Positions 10,601-23,334 of a stretch of 64,000 bases of DNA are shown one piece after another. The stretch is from Oehlia diaphana (lineage: Eukaryota; Glomeromycota; Glomeromycetes; Glomerales; Glomeraceae). Within the stretch, counting starts at the first letter, position 1, and the number at the start of each line of letters is the position of its first letter. The notes under the pieces were generated by a model. That model was not told the origin of the DNA. It did no database searches and saw only the letters and a list, made by a program, of their open reading frames with translations. Both the position numbers and the translations under genes were made by a program. The stretch covers positions 38,227-102,226 of the forward strand of contig QZLH01000001.1 in assembly GCA_003833135.1 (NCBI GenBank), given 5' to 3'.

Positions 10601-13600
10601 ATGAAATTAAATTATATATCATTTTTTATAACTATATCGATAATTTTATTGACATTATCACCGGTAAAATCATCAATCATTTTTGAAGAAAACCAAAATT
10701 CAACTGACCAACTACCCAGAGTGTTCGGTTTAGATTGTTATGATGATAACACTATAGTCGTTCGAATAGTTCGTAAAGATCCTACCAAATTTCAATGTCT
10801 TGAGGATTATTTATCCATTCGTACAATTTATCCCAATGGAACTGTTAAAGGATTTGATCTTTCATCAGATACTTTAAATATACAATCTTTTAATTTTTGT
10901 ATTCTTCCAAAATATCCAAAAGCAAATCCTCTTAGATTTTATCCCGTAAAAAAAAATTTTTTATTAATAACTTACGCGGAAGCTGATGATATAAACAACC
11001 CTTACACTTATAATGATTGGGGAGTGGTTATCGACTTAGATGGAGGAATTCACAGGTAACAAATAAATCTTTAAATATATATAAAAATAATAATAATTAC
11101 TTAGNNNNNNNNNNNNNNNNNNNNNNNNNNNNNNNNNNNNNNNNNNNNNNNNNNNNNNNNNNNNNNNNNNNNNNNNNNNNNNNNNNNNNNNNNNNNNNNN
11201 NNNNNNNNNNNNNNNNNNNNNNNNNNNNNNNNNNNNNNNNNNNNNNNNNNNNNNNNNNNNNNNNNNNNNNNNNNNNNNNNNNNNNNNNNNNNNNNNNNNN
11301 NNNNNNNNNNNNNNNNNNNNNNNNNNNNNNNNNNNNNNNNNNNNNNNNNNNNNNNNNNNNNNNNNNNNNNNNNNNNNNNNNNNNNNNNNNNNNNNNNNNN
11401 NNNNNNNNNNNNNNNNNNNNNNNNNNNNNNNNNNNNNNNNNNNNNNNNNNNNNNNNNNNNNNNNNNNNNNNNNNNNNNNNNNNNNNNNNNNNNNNNNNNN
11501 CCTCTTAGATTTTATCCCGTAAAAAAAAATTTTTTATTAATAACTTACGCGGAAGCTGATGATATAAACAACCCTTACACTTATAATGATTGGGGAGTGG
11601 TTATCGACTTAGATGGAGGAATTCACAGGTAACAAATAAATCTTTAAATATATATAAAAATAATAATAATTACTTAGTTCCTTTATAGTAAAATTAAGCT
11701 GGGACCATCGTACGTTAATATCACTACTAAAGATTGGAAGCCAGGTCAAGATTCCATCAAGCCAAATGTTCATCGTGATAATGGATTTCTCCGAGCCGCT
11801 CCTATAACAAATTCTACTGGTTATTCCTTACAGCAATTTAAAATGTAATTTATCAAATTAATAAATTTCTAAATTTTAAATATAAAAACTAAGATAAAAA
11901 TTAATTTAACATTTGTATATTTACTTTTTTAAGCGATGAAAATGGAGGAATACAACAAATTGTAGAAACTGTAAACATATATCCTACTAGCTACCCGCTT
12001 GAAACAGTTGCAACGATGGACGGAGGATATGCACTTATTTATCCTAATAATACGGGTTCAACAACCATTTCAACAACTCCTCTTACTCCACAGTTTGGAA
12101 TTTACTGCTTGTTATTAGGATACGGAAAAGGAATTACACAAGGGCCAATTGTACTTTATCAAACTTTGACTCCAATAAGTGTGCTTTTACTTGATTGTGA
12201 ATTTTCTTATGTAGGAGTTGGACAAACTTGCATGATAATTGCAAACTCTACATTAACTGATAAAATATTTATTAAAATTGATTTTCTTTCATCTGGAACA
12301 GTATATAATATTACTACTTTTCAGAATTCAGCAATTACTACAGATTATAATATTAAATCATTAAGATATGGAGGTTATTTCTCATTTTATGCAGTACGAA
12401 GTATTGATAAGAAAAACTTTGATATTTATGGTTATATTATGGATTACTACGGTACCCTCTTTAATTGGGACCTTACATATCCCACGTTGACAAATCCTAT
12501 AGCTGATATTTTAGTTTTACCAAATAACACACTTGTTATTCCTCAACCAGAGGAAGGAAAAAGTTGGTCTTTGCTCACCACTGATTTGTATAAAATTGAG
12601 GGGGAACGAGGTAACGTAACACAGAATTTTTTTTTTTCTTATACCTTTTAAACTTATAAACTTTATATATTTTTTTTTTAGACCATGGCTATGATAATTT
12701 ACATATCGATACTACAATTCCTAAAATTGGTGATGTCATAAACTCGTCTGAAACTAAATTCCTCATAATTAAATACTATAACAAAGTTAGTTTATCACCA
12801 AATCGTAATGTTACAATTCTACAAGATGATGGTACTAGTCATGGTATTATACGTCAAATGACGTCTATGACTTCTACTGGCGACGATGGATACGATAAAT
12901 TTGTGAATCTTATTGATGACGAATTTGGTTCTATTATTAACATTACAATAATTGATAGTACGTTCAATAAGCCTGGTGGAAGATATTACGTTTTAATTGA
13001 TGATGGTTTTGCAAGTAGTAAAGATTACCATGAACCTATGATTGGTATACAAAGTAGCGTTTGGAACTTTACAACTCGTAAGTGTTTTATAACGAATTCA
13101 TATAAAAAAAACTATAATTTTTTAAAATAATTATCTTTTTTTAATAGTCCAAGATGATGATCATCCAACTAACATAAAAGGACAATATCAAAAAATAGTA
13201 AATTCTGTTAGTATTAACGGAAAAATTCGATTAACTTTAGACGGCACCGTTTATTTTAAAAGTATTAGACATGACAAAAATAAACGTAAAGAATTCTTTG
13301 ATAATTTAACACAAGAATTAGCTAAAGCAATTCCCGTTAGTACAGAACGAATAACTTCAAGTGGAAGACATGAAATTGATACTTCAGTTTCTCCCGAACA
13401 ATATATTTTATCTATTAATATTGAAAAAGTTAAGAATAAAGATGATAATTCAGTTAATTTAGTAGCTAGTGATTTAAATACTTTAATAAAAAATAAATTT
13501 ATCACTCTTATTGGATCTGGAGAATATTCAAATTATTTGGATCATGAATATGGATATGTAACCATACGTAAGAATATTTTTTTTCTGTTGATAATTTTAT

Positions 13601-15265
13601 TTCAAAGAAAAAAAAAAAAGTTTATTTAAAGCGCAATCGACTTAAATTAATATTACATTTAATACTTTAAATTTTGTGATAATAGCTAGGTGGTTCGAGG
13701 AAAATTGGAAAAGCCTTGTTGGAACAGGTGTACTTAATATCGGATTGTCCTCATATTCCTATAAGGTAAATTTATACAGGATTATAATTGCTATAAATTC
13801 AATCAAAATAAATAAACAAAATACATTTTTTTTTAGAAAGGCAAATTTGCAATTTATGCATGTGGAAACGCTATTGAAGAATTCGTAACGACAATACTTT
13901 TTACTAGTATAGATGCAGGATCTGTTGAAAATATTTTTACCACGAGGTAAGCCGAACTAAATTAAATAATAAAAAAAAATTCCAAAAAAATTATTTACAC
14001 GGATTTTTTTTTTACGTCTCTTAGTATTTTCTTTGTGACATTACCGTTTATCGTAAATTTGGGATTTGCATTTGCAATTATAATTATTGAACTTACGAGA
14101 AGCGAAAGCGACCTTAAAAAATTAACAAAAGTTAATAAACTTTTAAATGAAATAGTCAGAAATTCCGATCATACAGAATCAACATATAATAAACTTATAA
14201 AGGAAATAAAAAAGAGTATAGAAGAAGATGATGATATTAAACTTACGAAAGAATTGGAAGAAGTAAAATATACCATTACAGAAATAGAAGTCTCATCAAA
14301 AGATGAAAAAAATAACACAGAAGTTGATGTAAAAAATATCATAAAAAAATTAAAAGTAATTAATGAACTTATAAAAGAAATAATGCAATTTGAGGATTTT
14401 GTGCAAGAATTAAAAGAACTTGATATATTAACGTCGTCATTGAACGAATTTACAAAAGATCCTGAAAAGTATAAAGCGTTTAAAGAAGTTAAAGATGAAT
14501 TGGAAAAAGTTAAAAAAAATTTTCAAGAGTTTAACGAATTTACAAAAAAGTTGAATGAAGAATTTGAAAAAAACCAATTTACAGAAAAGTTGAATAAAGC
14601 AAAAAGTAACGACCTTATGAAAGGGTTGGAAGAAGTTATCGAACTTGCAGAAGAATTAGAAAAAGTCAAAATGTTTATAGATAAATTATATGGAGTTGAA
14701 GATAGTGTAAAAGATGTCGGTGATACAAATGAAATGAAAAATAACGAGGAAAATGGATATCATAAGTTTTCAAAATGGTTAAAAGATCATAGAGATAATC
14801 AAATGATGACAGTAATATTCATTATATTAGCAGGAGTTGACATTACACATTTAGAATTGCTTGGTTCAAAGATGCAAATTCAAATTCATAGTAATAAATT
14901 AAATTTTCTTGGATTAAAGCGATTTCGAAGTTTTAATATTTATTTTAATGCTAAATTATCTCGTGCAGCGCAACATAAAATTATTTGGGGAAAATTCTTC
15001 AACGCTCTTATCGGAGATATTTCTTTAATCTTTCTACAAGTATGTAATAATTTTTTTATATTGACTTTTAACTTTTATAAAATCAAACATTAAAGACTTA
15101 TTTATTTTTTAATAATAGTGTTTTTATGTGACTCAGGTTGTGTCACTTGGTTACATACCTGTATACAACATTTTAAAAGCTAGTATTGATCTCTTTGGCA
15201 AAGGATTTGCTATCATTAAATATGTACGCGAAAACAGAAATGAGAAGGTTACAACAAACACATAA
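10601..15265 (+). CDS. A1: large secreted-ectodomain multipass membrane protein with coiled-coil loop
   Basis: Nine exons: 10601-11055 (end repeated at 11628 beyond a false gap), 11689-11844, 11934-12610, 12682-13077, 13148-13567, 13686-13765, 13837-13946, 14025-15039, 15119-15265. All junctions are GT-AG and keep frame (phases 2,2,1,1,1,0,2,0), giving 1151 residues. The signal peptide is residues 1-24. Residues 25-430 are beta-rich with conserved cysteines and motifs such as YNDWGVVIDLDGG and TVATMDGGYALIYPN. Residues 430-562 look like a Big_5/SbsA Ig-like domain (NITIIDSTFNKPGGRYYVLI). Residues 562-702 resemble a SEA-like domain (VRLT...ELAKAIPVS...). Membrane segments follow at about 710-790, a Lys/Glu-rich coiled coil at 791-1008, and a second membrane cluster from about 1026. 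The family resembles uncharacterised glomeromycete membrane proteins; the function is unknown. No B gene lies upstream. Confidence 0.85.
11105..11500. other. run of 396 N, probably a false assembly gap
   Basis: The 177 bases before the gap (10928-11104) are identical to the 177 bases after it (11501-11677), and both copies end or begin exactly at the Ns. The shared part covers the end of exon 1 and the start of intron 1 of A1. Overlapping contig ends that were scaffolded rather than merged explain this best. If so, the true sequence runs straight from 11104 to 11678. Confidence 0.85.
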
Positions 15266-15929
15266 TAATTTTTTAACAAATATTTATTTAACAAAAATTT
15301 TAATTTATTATTATTGTATTGTTATTATTAATATTCCATCAATTTGAAACGATACTAAGTTAATAAATAAAATTGTACGGCGGCTTCTAAATACTTATTA
15401 TTTTTAAATGTTTTTAATTGTTTGCAATTATCTATATATAAGTACGTACATGAAACAAAATCCGCCCAATATTATCATATAAATTCTCGTACATTTAATT
15501 GGACGTATATTTATTATTGAATCAATTTACAAACAAAAGAAATGTTTCCCAGCATCAATGTATAAACAAATATACGACTTTAAAATATATGCTTTACTTA
15601 AAATAAACGATGATAAACGGAGGAATAAAGTAAAATGATCATAAAAGAAAAGGAAATGCCTCAACCGACAACCGGCGATCTGCGATATTTCATTGATGAG
15701 TCTAAGACTAAAGACAAACAATTTTAAACTTAAACTCTGATATTTCTCTCCCTTCGTTCTTTGGCACTTTGTATATAATTGCTACTTGTTGATAGAACCC
15801 ACACTTCGTTACATGTTATACAAAAATATGAGTTATTCTTAGTTTAAGTTACAGTAGACTTACACTGCGGGTTTGTCGATCATATCGATTACATAATCTA
15901 TAATTATAATATAGTATCTTCTTTATACG
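15266..15929. other. 3' flank of A1, no gene seen
   Basis: AT-rich 3' flank; only short chance frames on both strands. AATAAA-like sequence at about 15363-15370 could serve polyadenylation of A1. Confidence 0.4.
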
Positions 15930-16103
15930 CCCTGTAAAAAATCTAATCCGTGTTTTATCTTTCCATGTTTTTTTCCGTGAATGTATCAATTCCATGGAAC
16001 ATGGAAATTTTCATCTCGCTAACCATTTTCACGGAATTTCCACGGAAGACACGGAGAAATAATAGAAATAATGGAAATATTCGGATAAAAATTTTTTATA
16101 GGG
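15930..16103. mobile_element. 174-bp MITE-like element with CCCT(G/A)TAAAAAAT ends
   Basis: The left end CCCTGTAAAAAATCTAATCCG pairs with the right end, whose reverse complement is CCCTATAAAAAATTTTTATCC; 13 of the first 14 bases match and the similarity continues to ATCCG. The flanks show the same three bases, ACG, on each side, a possible 3-bp target duplication. The interior is non-coding and carries sub-repeats (TTCCATGTTTTTTTCCGTG, TTCCATGGAACATGGAAA). A short target duplication would fit CACTA- or Harbinger-like families, but the family is not established. Confidence 0.5.
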
Positions 16104-17169
16104 ACGCTTTTACCGTATCAGCGTCGCATAATGTTTGCAGATCTTATCTAGATATCCAGATCAGAACCTTAAATATTCTATTGAAAAATTTCGAACCAGT
16201 TAAAGGAATTGACATGCAGACATGTATTAGCCATGAAGCGGCTGACATAATTAGCTAGTATGCAGATCATGCACATATATATTATAAACTCAAATAACTG
16301 TTGTTATGTAAAAATATCGATCAATAATAATAGCCCTAAAAAATTCTCGTGTGCCATAATAACATTTTCATTGTAATCGACAGTACTGTTAATAAGATCC
16401 AAATATAGATAAACGTTGTTTTTAACTCTTAATTTTGTATTACACAATTATCAAAGGCTGATACCGAAAACATCAATTATAATAAGAATAAAAAAATTTC
16501 ATTGGATAATTTGAAAGCATCTTAGTTCTATGCATAAGAAGTTCTATGCATAAGATGATGTAACTGAAGTTTTTTTTAGTACGAACTTTATTATCATTAA
16601 TAAATAAAATATTAAAAGTAAAAATAAACCTAAAAAATAGAAGGTAAAAATAAAAAATAATGTTTTAAATTTTTTCTCCGTAGTCCGTAAAAAATATTTT
16701 TATACATTTTAATGATTTAAATAATTTCAATACGTGGATACCTAGTAAATAATAAATCAAGATTAATATAATTTTTAATATTTACCAATACTTAACTTAT
16801 CGAATCTGTATTTTCATAACAAAAATTTGTGATCATTGTTAATAGAATAATAATGTATATCTTTATAGGTAATTTATCATTTACATAAAATTGAACACTG
16901 CTTCAAAATAGATAGTAGTTGAAACGGTTGTTTCTGGATATATTTACAAAATAATCGTTCATAATACGTTTTTCATATAAAAAGCGATAAACAAGTAATC
17001 AGTTGTAGTAGATACAGAATATTAATATATTTATTTATTTATTATGATATTTAATATCAAAAAAGATACAGAAATGATTTTAAAAAAAGAAAACATTCGA
17101 TCTTTGATTATTTATACTAATTTACTACACATTTCTAAACTGATTAAAATATATACTATAGTATATCGT
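16104..17169. other. intergenic between A1 and B1, no gene seen
   Basis: AT-rich. The short plus-strand frame overlapping 17044-17382 is the antisense of B1 and is not coding. No repeat was recognised. Confidence 0.4.
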
Positions 17170-17688
17170 TTAAAAGATCCCTGTATAATCAACACCTTGA
17201 CCATCCTGAGTGGTCATTGCTTCATTAGGACCTCGTTTCCTAAATTTATTGTTATGACAATTATGTTTGTGTTTATGAACTGTTTTGGTAAGAATACCGT
17301 TGTTGTCACAGTCAACGCTAAACTCCTTAAACTTATGCCTAAAAGATTTGGTACCACCAGAACCGTCGGGTGTTATATTTAATCCATCCGTAAGATCAAA
17401 GAGGACATTACGGCATTCGTCAACAATTTTAAGTCCATAACTTGCGTGCTCATCATCGAAACCCTTACTGAAAATTCCCGTGACTTCGGTATGGCCTCTT
17501 TCGTCTTGAGCAAAGGCTACGATACCTCTACTTGAACCATGTTTGAAATCTGCGACGACGAATCTGCAACTACATTGATTTCGTTTTTCAAATGCTCTAG
17601 GTAATAATTCACTACCATCGGGAAAAGCTGACGCAATGGTAAATAAGAATAAGAGAACTAAAAATGATAAGTATGTATTGTATTTCAT
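17170..17688 (-). CDS. B1: small secreted protein with dibasic processing sites
   Basis: Single exon, 172 residues. The signal peptide is about residues 1-21 (ending TIASA). A short pro-segment ends in EKR (34-36), a Kex2-type site, directly before NQCSC. The mature part has cysteines at 39, 41, 92, 127 and 144, and a second basic cluster RKR (150-152) that could release a 20-residue C-terminal peptide. B2 and B3 share all these points. The middle (GIVAFAQDERGHTEV.GIF, then H and DNNGI motifs, and the GPNEAMTT...GIF tail) faintly recalls the order of Cu/Zn superoxide dismutase, but the metal-binding histidines of the FHVHEFGD motif are absent, so at most it would be a non-catalytic relative. 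Divergent from A2, 1.3 kb away. The function is unknown. Confidence 0.85.
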   Translation of the reverse strand: MKYNTYLSFLVLLFLFTIASAFPDGSELLPRAFEKRNQCSCRFVVADFKHGSSRGIVAFAQDERGHTEVTGIFSKGFDDEHASYGLKIVDECRNVLFDLTDGLNITPDGSGGTKSFRHKFKEFSVDCDNNGILTKTVHKHKHNCHNNKFRKRGPNEAMTTQDGQGVDYTGIF

Positions 17689-18985
17689 TTTTTTTTTTTT
17701 AAAGAGAAAAAAGGTCGTAGTAATATGTTTTATTATTATTATTATTATTATTATAAAGGCGAATTTAATTCGTGAGGAATGGAAAGTGTGGAAAAACTCA
17801 CCCTTTTTATATTCCTCGCAAGAAAGAGAATTTATATTAATCGATTATTTCTTTGATTTCTCTTGATTTGATCAATTAATAATATGCAAGTATACATGCA
17901 TATAGGTATGACTAAGGTCAGTAAACCTTATTATCGAATTCATGAACTGTGAATTCAGAATGTTCGTCTTCCGTAAAAAACTTATTATCATCTTTTAATT
18001 TAGCGAAATTAAAAATATACTTTGTGCCACATCAAAAATAGTTGTACAAGAATCAGTGATTGAATTGATTGAATTCAACTTAATTTGGTTAATCCGAACG
18101 GTCACAATAATAACAAAAAAGGGAATCATAACGAACGAAAAAAAGCTTAAAAACAAACAATAATTACTTCTTATAGATAAAATTACATGACTCCAAACTA
18201 AAAAAAGTAAATGATTCAAAAAATCCAAAAATAGTATACAAATAAAAAAATATTATTCTGGACGTAAAAAATTTGTGTTCAAACAGATAATCGCTTGTTT
18301 ATCCGTAATTCCGTTTATGCATAAATAAGAAAAAAATAAATTTTTTTTTTTTTTTTTTTTTTTGTTTAAACATGAGTTTATACCGTAATCAACGAAAAAT
18401 TTAGAAATTCCAAAAGGTTTTCCTTTATAAGTTAAGTGTCAAAGTATAGATCGAAAATTACAATAAATAAATAAATAAAGTTAAGTATTGTTATTATAAA
18501 AATTTATTCAAAAAAAAAAAAAAAATAAAAAGTCAGACTTTGGTGATACACCTTACAAAATTTGGGGATAAACTTGATGAAAAAAAAAAGAAAATTTTTT
18601 ATGCATGTAACAGAAAGAAATATTTTTTTTTCTACCTCTCTCGTGAAATTTCAGCCGAGCTGCATTACATTCGTTAAATGAATAATGAAAATATAATATA
18701 GATTATGCTTATTTACTTTAAGAAATCTATTCATAATAAAGAAAAATAAATGATTTATTTTTTCTTTAAAAATTGTTTGTACTTCATGATAATTTTAGGA
18801 TTACGAATAAAGAAAATCTCAATAAAATTTTATAAATAAAATAAAGTAAAAAATAATAAAGTAAATAATCATTTCCAAATAAAAGTCTTGTATAATAAAA
18901 TTTGGTGATGCACCCCAAAAATTTCTGTGATGAGATTTTATTTTTAAAATGATTTGAAAAAACTTTAACCCATACGAAATTCAAG
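17689..18985. promoter_or_regulatory. divergent intergenic region B1 / A2
   Basis: This 1.3-kb region separates the head-to-head starts of B1 and A2. It matches the B2/A4 interval: an AAGGTCA(G/A)T(A/G)AACCTT segment near 17917, CTTCCGTAA near 17970, TTTATGCAT near 18600, a GCCGAGC/GGCCGAA-plus-TTACATT segment near 18655, and GGTGATGC plus CC(C/T)NAAAA near 18905-18920. Conservation in both duplicated pairs suggests shared control elements, though common descent alone could explain it. A 25-bp T tract lies at about 18339-18363. Confidence 0.55.
17801..17812 (-). promoter_or_regulatory. TATA box of B1 with adjacent GGGTGA
   Basis: On the minus strand this reads ATATAAAAAGGG followed by TGAG, about 115 bp upstream of the B1 ATG. 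B2 has ATATATAAAGGGTGA and B3 has ATATAAAAAGAATGA at similar distances, so the element is conserved in all three B genes. Confidence 0.55.
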
Positions 18986-21900
18986 ATGAAGTTAAATCTT
19001 ATACTTTTTTTATCAATTTTATTGGTAATAATACCAATAACATCATCAATTATTACATATGAAGAAAAGCAAGTCAAAACACCTAACGTGATGAATATAG
19101 AAAATTTTGATGATGGTACAATAGTTATTCGAATAGCTCGTGTAAATTATATAGCTCCTCCCAGAACTTGCTTAGAGGAATTTTTTTCAATTCGTACGAT
19201 TTATCCAAATGGAACTATTAATGAATTTGATATTTCATTGGACATACAACCCTTTAATTTTTGTACTCTTCCAAAAGTCAATCCTCTTAAATTTTACCCC
19301 ATAAAAAAAAATCTCTTGTTCGTAACTTTTGTGGTAGCCGCAGATGTAAATAATCCATATTCTTATGATGATTGGGGAATGGTTATTGACTTAGATGGAG
19401 TTACTTACAAGTAAATAAATTGACTTCTTCATTTTTAAATGAAATAAAACTATATGCCTAAATAATAATAATTTTCTTTTATAGTAAAACTAAACTGGGA
19501 CCATCTTTTGTTGATCCCAATACTAACGAATGGTCGCCCGCCGGTCAAGATTCTATTACACTAAACGTTCATCGTGACGGATTTCTTCGTACTACACCTA
19601 TAACAAATTATACTGGATTTGCCTTACAGCAATACAAAATGTAATTTACTATGCCAATAAATATTAATTTGATTATAAAATATTGATTTAATCTTTATAT
19701 ATTTTTCTATCTTTTTAAGTGATAGAAATAATAACATACAGCTGCTCAGAGAAAAAGTAACCAAATATCCTACGGGTCATCCAATTGAAACGGTTGCAAC
19801 GACAAATGGAGGATATGCGATTATTTATCCTATTATTACGAAGTCAACAACTTCTTTTTCTTCACAGATGAAATTATATGGAATATTCTTAGAATACGAA
19901 AATGATATCATACAAGGGCCAGTTATTCTTTATCAAACTCAAGTTCCGATATTAGAAGTTACTTTAATTAATTGTGATATTGCCTACATAGGAGTTGGAC
20001 AAACTTGTATTTTAACTTTAAACACTGCACCAGGTCAAAACACATTGGTTAAAGTTGATTTTCTTTCATCAGGAACTACATACGATGTTAAAGCTTTTCA
20101 AAGTCCAAGTAGCGCTAACTATAATATTAAATCATTACGATATGGAGGCTATTTCTTATATTATACACAACCAATTGTAAATGATGCAACTAGACTTAAT
20201 CTTTATGGCTTTATTTTGGATAACAACGGTATACAACATAGTTGGAGCCTTCCATATCCCACTTTGACAAATAGTGAAGCTGATATTACAATTTTACCTA
20301 ACAATACTCTTATAATTCCTCAACCGGAAGTTGGACAAAGTTGGTCTTTAATCTCCATTGCTTTGAGTAGAATCGAGGGAGGACGAGGTAAAGTGATTCA
20401 AACAAAAAAAATTTTAATTCTTAAATAATAAATAATTATTAATTTTATCTTTTAACTTTATATATTACTAGACAATGGGTTTGAAAATTTACAAATCAGG
20501 ACTGCAATTCCGGAAGTTAACGCAGTTATCGACCCATATGAAACCAAACTACTTATAATTAAATATTATGATCAAGTTGATTTATCACCAAATCATAATG
20601 TTACAATTTTACAAGATGATGGTACTGGGCATGGTATTATACGTCAAATCACTTCTATAAGCAACAATAATGGAGAATTTGTAAGATATATCGATGACTT
20701 TACTGTTGAAATCACAGTGATTGATAGTACTTTTAATCAGCCTAATGCAAAGTATTATATTTTAATTGACAATGGTTTTGTAAAAAATAGAAATTACCAA
20801 GAACCTATCATTGGTATACAAAATAATGGTTGGAGTTTTATAACAAGTAAGTGCTATATAATTATTTCGAACGAAAAAAAAACGAAAAAAATTATTACAT
20901 ATATGAATATGACCTTTTTTTCTTGAAAATATTTTTTTTCGTTATTGATAATTACAGAAAATGACAGCAGCGTTTCGAATAAATTTAATTTAAAAAATAA
21001 ATTTAAGGAAGTGATTAACTCAACCGATATTGACGGAAAAGTTCGATTGACTACAGATGGGACCTCTTATTTTAAAAGTATTAAACATGACAAAATTAAA
21101 CGTAAAGAATTTTTTGATAATTTAACATCAGAATTAGCTAAAGCAGTCCCTGTTGGTTCAGAACGAATAACAACAAATGGAAGACATCAAATTGATACTT
21201 CAGTTTCACCTGAACAATACATTTTGGCTATTAATATAAAAAAAGCTAAGAATAAAGGCGAAAGATCAGTTAATTCAATCGCTGAGGATTTAGATACTTT
21301 AATAAAGAATAAACTTATAACTGTTATTGGTTCTGGAGCATATTCAAATTATCTGGATCATAAATATGGATATGAAACCATACGTAAGAACTCATTTTTT
21401 TCGGGTGAGAGGTTTTATCCCAAATAAATAAAGTTAATATTTTTTTTTTCTTTTGTAAATAGCCAGGTGGATAGAAGAAAATTGGAAGAGACTTATTATT
21501 TCAATGTTATATGGAATATTATTGGTCATAACTGCTTTTATGGTGAATAGTTGACTATGGAATTTTAATTGAAATAGAACAATTGCTTACAAATATTCTT
21601 TTTTTCAGTTTAGTTCATTTGAAATTTGCGAATTTGGTACCTCTATTGCGACATTCATGACGACTATTCTTTTTACTAGTATAGATGCAGGAGACGTTGA
21701 AAATATCTTTACTACAAGGTAAATAACAAATGTCTAAACTAAATTAAATATATTGAAAATTAACATAAAAAAGTTCAAAAGAACACTTACAATAATTTTT
21801 TCTTTTTCTTCTCCACCTCAAGTCTTTTCTTTGTGACATTTCCGTTTATCGTAAATTTAGGTTTTGCATTCACAATTGTAATAAATGAACTCACGAGATT

Positions 21901-23334
21901 TAATTCAGATGACCGTGCAAAATTATTAAAAAATATTCAAAATCTTAAGACAGAAATATTTGATAGTGTCGATGATTTAGAAAAAGGCAATAATAATAGC
22001 AAAACCACAGAAGAATTAAATAAAATTAGTGACCTCAAAGGAAAATTACAAAAAGTTAACGAACTTGCAGAGGAATTTAAAAAAGTTAGAATTGAATTAA
22101 AAGAAGTTAAAGAAGATTTAGATGAATTTAGCAAAATTACAGAAAATTTGAAAAGTCCGGAAATTTTGAAAAACGTAGAGCATTTCACAAAAGATTTGAA
22201 AGAAGTTTTCAACTTTGTAAAAGAAGTTTTCAACCTTGTAAAAGAATTAAAAGAAGTTAACATAACAGAACATATTAATGAAATATACTTGAAAGATGAA
22301 ACTAATGGAGAATTATATGAAGCTAATAAAATTCAATTAAAACAAGACTTAAAAACAGTTAATGAAAAAGACTTGATAGATGAAATTAAAGAAGAATATG
22401 AAGTTAATAAATCTCAATTAAAAGAAGACTTAGAAAAAGTTAATAAGCTTATAAAAGAATTAAAACAAATTAATATTAAAAAATTTATGGAAGAAATAAA
22501 AAAAGTTGACAAAGAATTAGAAGAAATTATTAGCAAATTTATGGAAGAATTAAAAAAAGCTAAAGAAGATTTGACAATAAAAAATAAAGAAAAAATATTT
22601 GATAATCTTATAAAACTTATAGAAGAATTAGAAAATGCTACCAAAGAACTTATTGAAGATGTTGATAAAAAAAGTAAGGAGCGTAATTGTTGGAGCAATT
22701 TACAAGAAGTAAGTAAGGAACTGATTCGTAAGATTAAAGATACGTTTAAGAAAATAATAAATGGGGGGGAAACCCATCAACAAAATCGACAATTTTCAGA
22801 ATGGTTGATAGATAATAGAAGTAATATGAAAGTATTAGTTATATTCACGATACTAGCAGGAGTTGATATTTCACATTTAGAATTATTTGAATCAACATTG
22901 CAAATTAAACCTAATAGACTTTGTTGCCTTAAATCAAAGATTCCGGTACAACTTAGTAACTTTAATGCTAGATTATCTAATGCAGCAAAACGGAAAATAT
23001 TTTGGGGAAATGTCACTAATATATTCATTGCTGATCTTGCTGAAATATTTATTCAGGTATGAAATTTCTTTTTACATTAATATTTTCATTAATTAAATTT
23101 TAATACTTTTTATTTAATTAATAGAGTTTTTATTTAAGCCAAGTCGTATCAGTTGGTTACACGCCTATATATACTATGTTAAATGCTAGTTTACATCTAG
23201 TAATTAATTTCTTCCGCATATGCAAATATATTTCAGAAGCGGAAGAAACGGAAGAATATGGTTGGTTTGGTTACATAATACCATGTTTTAAATTCATAGT
23301 TGAACATTTACCATGTATCAAAATTGATGCTTAA
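18986..23334 (+). CDS. A2: paralogue of A1, paired with B1
   Basis: Nine exons with the same phases as A1: 18986-19410, 19485-19640, 19720-20387, 20472-20846, 20958-21383, 21463-21542, 21609-21718, 21823-23056, 23125-23334; total 1227 residues. The signal peptide is residues 1-22 (ending PITSS). The ectodomain contains the TVATTNGGYAIIYP and IDSTFNQPNAKYYILIDNGF motifs. The SEA-like exon runs about 542-684. Exon 6 encodes a clear membrane segment (LIISMLYGILLVITAFM), exon 8 begins with FFVTFPFIVNLGFAF, and then comes a Lys/Glu-rich coiled coil of about 300 residues with recurring ELKEVN and EELKKA heptads. After the FSEWL motif the last membrane cluster follows. Exons 1-5 are very close to A4 while the coil is not. 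The C-terminal tail is 70 codons, longer than in A1, with cysteines. The function is unknown. Confidence 0.88.

Noticed and set aside
11017..11508. Open frames running through the N blocks, and one at 33331-33825
   Set aside because: They exist only because N translates without stops. The joined exons show the true frame.
10601..11628. Real tandem duplication of A1 exon 1 around the N run
   Set aside because: Perfect identity including intron sequence that stops exactly at the Ns, and the same pattern in A3, fit unmerged contig overlap better than biology.
17044..17382. Plus-strand open frame over B1, with a similar one at 41952-42137
   Set aside because: Antisense shadow of the B genes; the minus-strand frame has the signal peptide and is conserved in three copies.
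21937..23028. Minus-strand open frames inside A2 exon 8
   Set aside because: They are antisense of a Lys/Glu-rich coil (giving Phe/Leu/Ser-rich text) and have no splice or start support. The same applies to antisense frames in A3 (36459-36830), A4 (46943-47170) and A5 (55177-55842).
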